Part shown: piece after piece, positions 63,962 through 64,000 of the stretch
Position numbering within the stretch: position 1 is the stretch's first letter
Layout: the number at the start of each line of letters is the position of its first letter
Assembly: GCA_934351925.1 (NCBI GenBank)
Contig: CAKRJT010000002.1
Location: forward strand, 120,386 to 184,385
DNA length: 64,000 nucleotides
Reading direction: 5' to 3'
DNA from: an uncultured Lachnospiraceae bacterium
GTDB taxonomy: Bacteria > Bacillota > Clostridia > Lachnospirales > Lachnospiraceae
Made by a program: the position numbers and the translations under genes
The notes under the pieces: model-generated
Databases searched by the model: none
What the model was told of the DNA's origin: nothing
Seen by the model: only the letters and a program-made list of their open reading frames with translations

Positions 63962-64000
63962 TGCCAGAGTTGTCAAATTTCATTTTTGACAACTCTGGCA
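63962..64000. terminator. Perfect 16-bp hairpin at the right edge
   Basis: TGCCAGAGTTGTCAAA pairs with TTTGACAACTCTGGCA around a 7-base loop; the second arm ends exactly at the last base of the window. It may be a terminator for a gene to the right or the end of an inverted repeat; the sequence beyond is needed to tell. Confidence 0.5.

Overview
The window looks like chromosomal DNA of a spore-lineage Firmicute, most likely a gut Lachnospiraceae with a pectin-using lifestyle (Lachnospira / [Eubacterium] eligens-like). The evidence is the spoVT-hup-rqcP-yabP-yabQ-divIC-spoIIE gene order, spmA/spmB, sigma-A promoters and AGGAGG-type ribosome binding sites, ABC-type sugar uptake, a giant surface rhamnogalacturonan lyase and a KDG-type kinase. 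The genus is inference. No rRNA, tRNA, CRISPR array or transposase was seen.

Layout. 1-3511 (minus): sporulation/division cluster, with a SpoIIE phosphatase that runs off the left edge and lacks the usual membrane domain. 3625-6650 (minus): a chemoreceptor in one operon with an orphan sugar-binding lipoprotein. 6924-8618 (plus): a membrane HD-GYP protein. 8685-15107 (minus): a 2140-residue cell-surface PL11 rhamnogalacturonan lyase with a perfectly spaced promoter and a structured leader. 15351-20744 (minus): two ABC exporters behind a large double-HTH/TPR regulator. 21051-22844: Xaa-Pro aminopeptidase. 23073-27195: MarR regulator plus a heterodimeric ABC exporter, with a consensus promoter and a paired operator. 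27362-33599: acyltransferases, glycosyltransferases and a polytopic membrane protein that look like a glycolipid/envelope glycan set, interrupted by a large near-palindromic non-coding element at 29552-29840. 34030-37726: AlbA_2-type ATP-binding protein and HelD helicase. 37859-40253: deoC, tdk and ldh. 40370-41950: polytopic glycosyltransferase-like protein.

42128-49024 (minus) is the most unusual block. It is a five-gene operon joining a beta-propeller/solute-binding fusion lipoprotein, two sugar-type ABC permeases, a HlyD/RND-type adaptor and a stand-alone MacB-periplasmic-core-like protein, with no ATPase. 49217-52944: spmB and spmA are separated by two opposite-strand genes, a radical SAM protein and its partner, behind a promoter carrying two LexA-box-like sites. 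53110-60368 (minus): DUF896 protein, class I mannose-6-phosphate isomerase, divergent aconitase, alpha/beta hydrolase, KDG-type sugar kinase and citrate synthase. 60641-62931 (plus): GDP-mannose pyrophosphorylase and a DPM1-like glycosyltransferase. 63044-63871: unknown protein.

How it fits together. The surface lyase would cut rhamnogalacturonan I at the cell wall. The chemoreceptor/binding protein pair could sense sugars. The KDG-type kinase feeds pectin-derived keto-sugar acids into central metabolism. Citrate synthase and aconitase supply the oxidative branch toward glutamate. ManA, ManC and the glycosyltransferases build envelope glycans. These links are inferred from gene families and neighbourhood.
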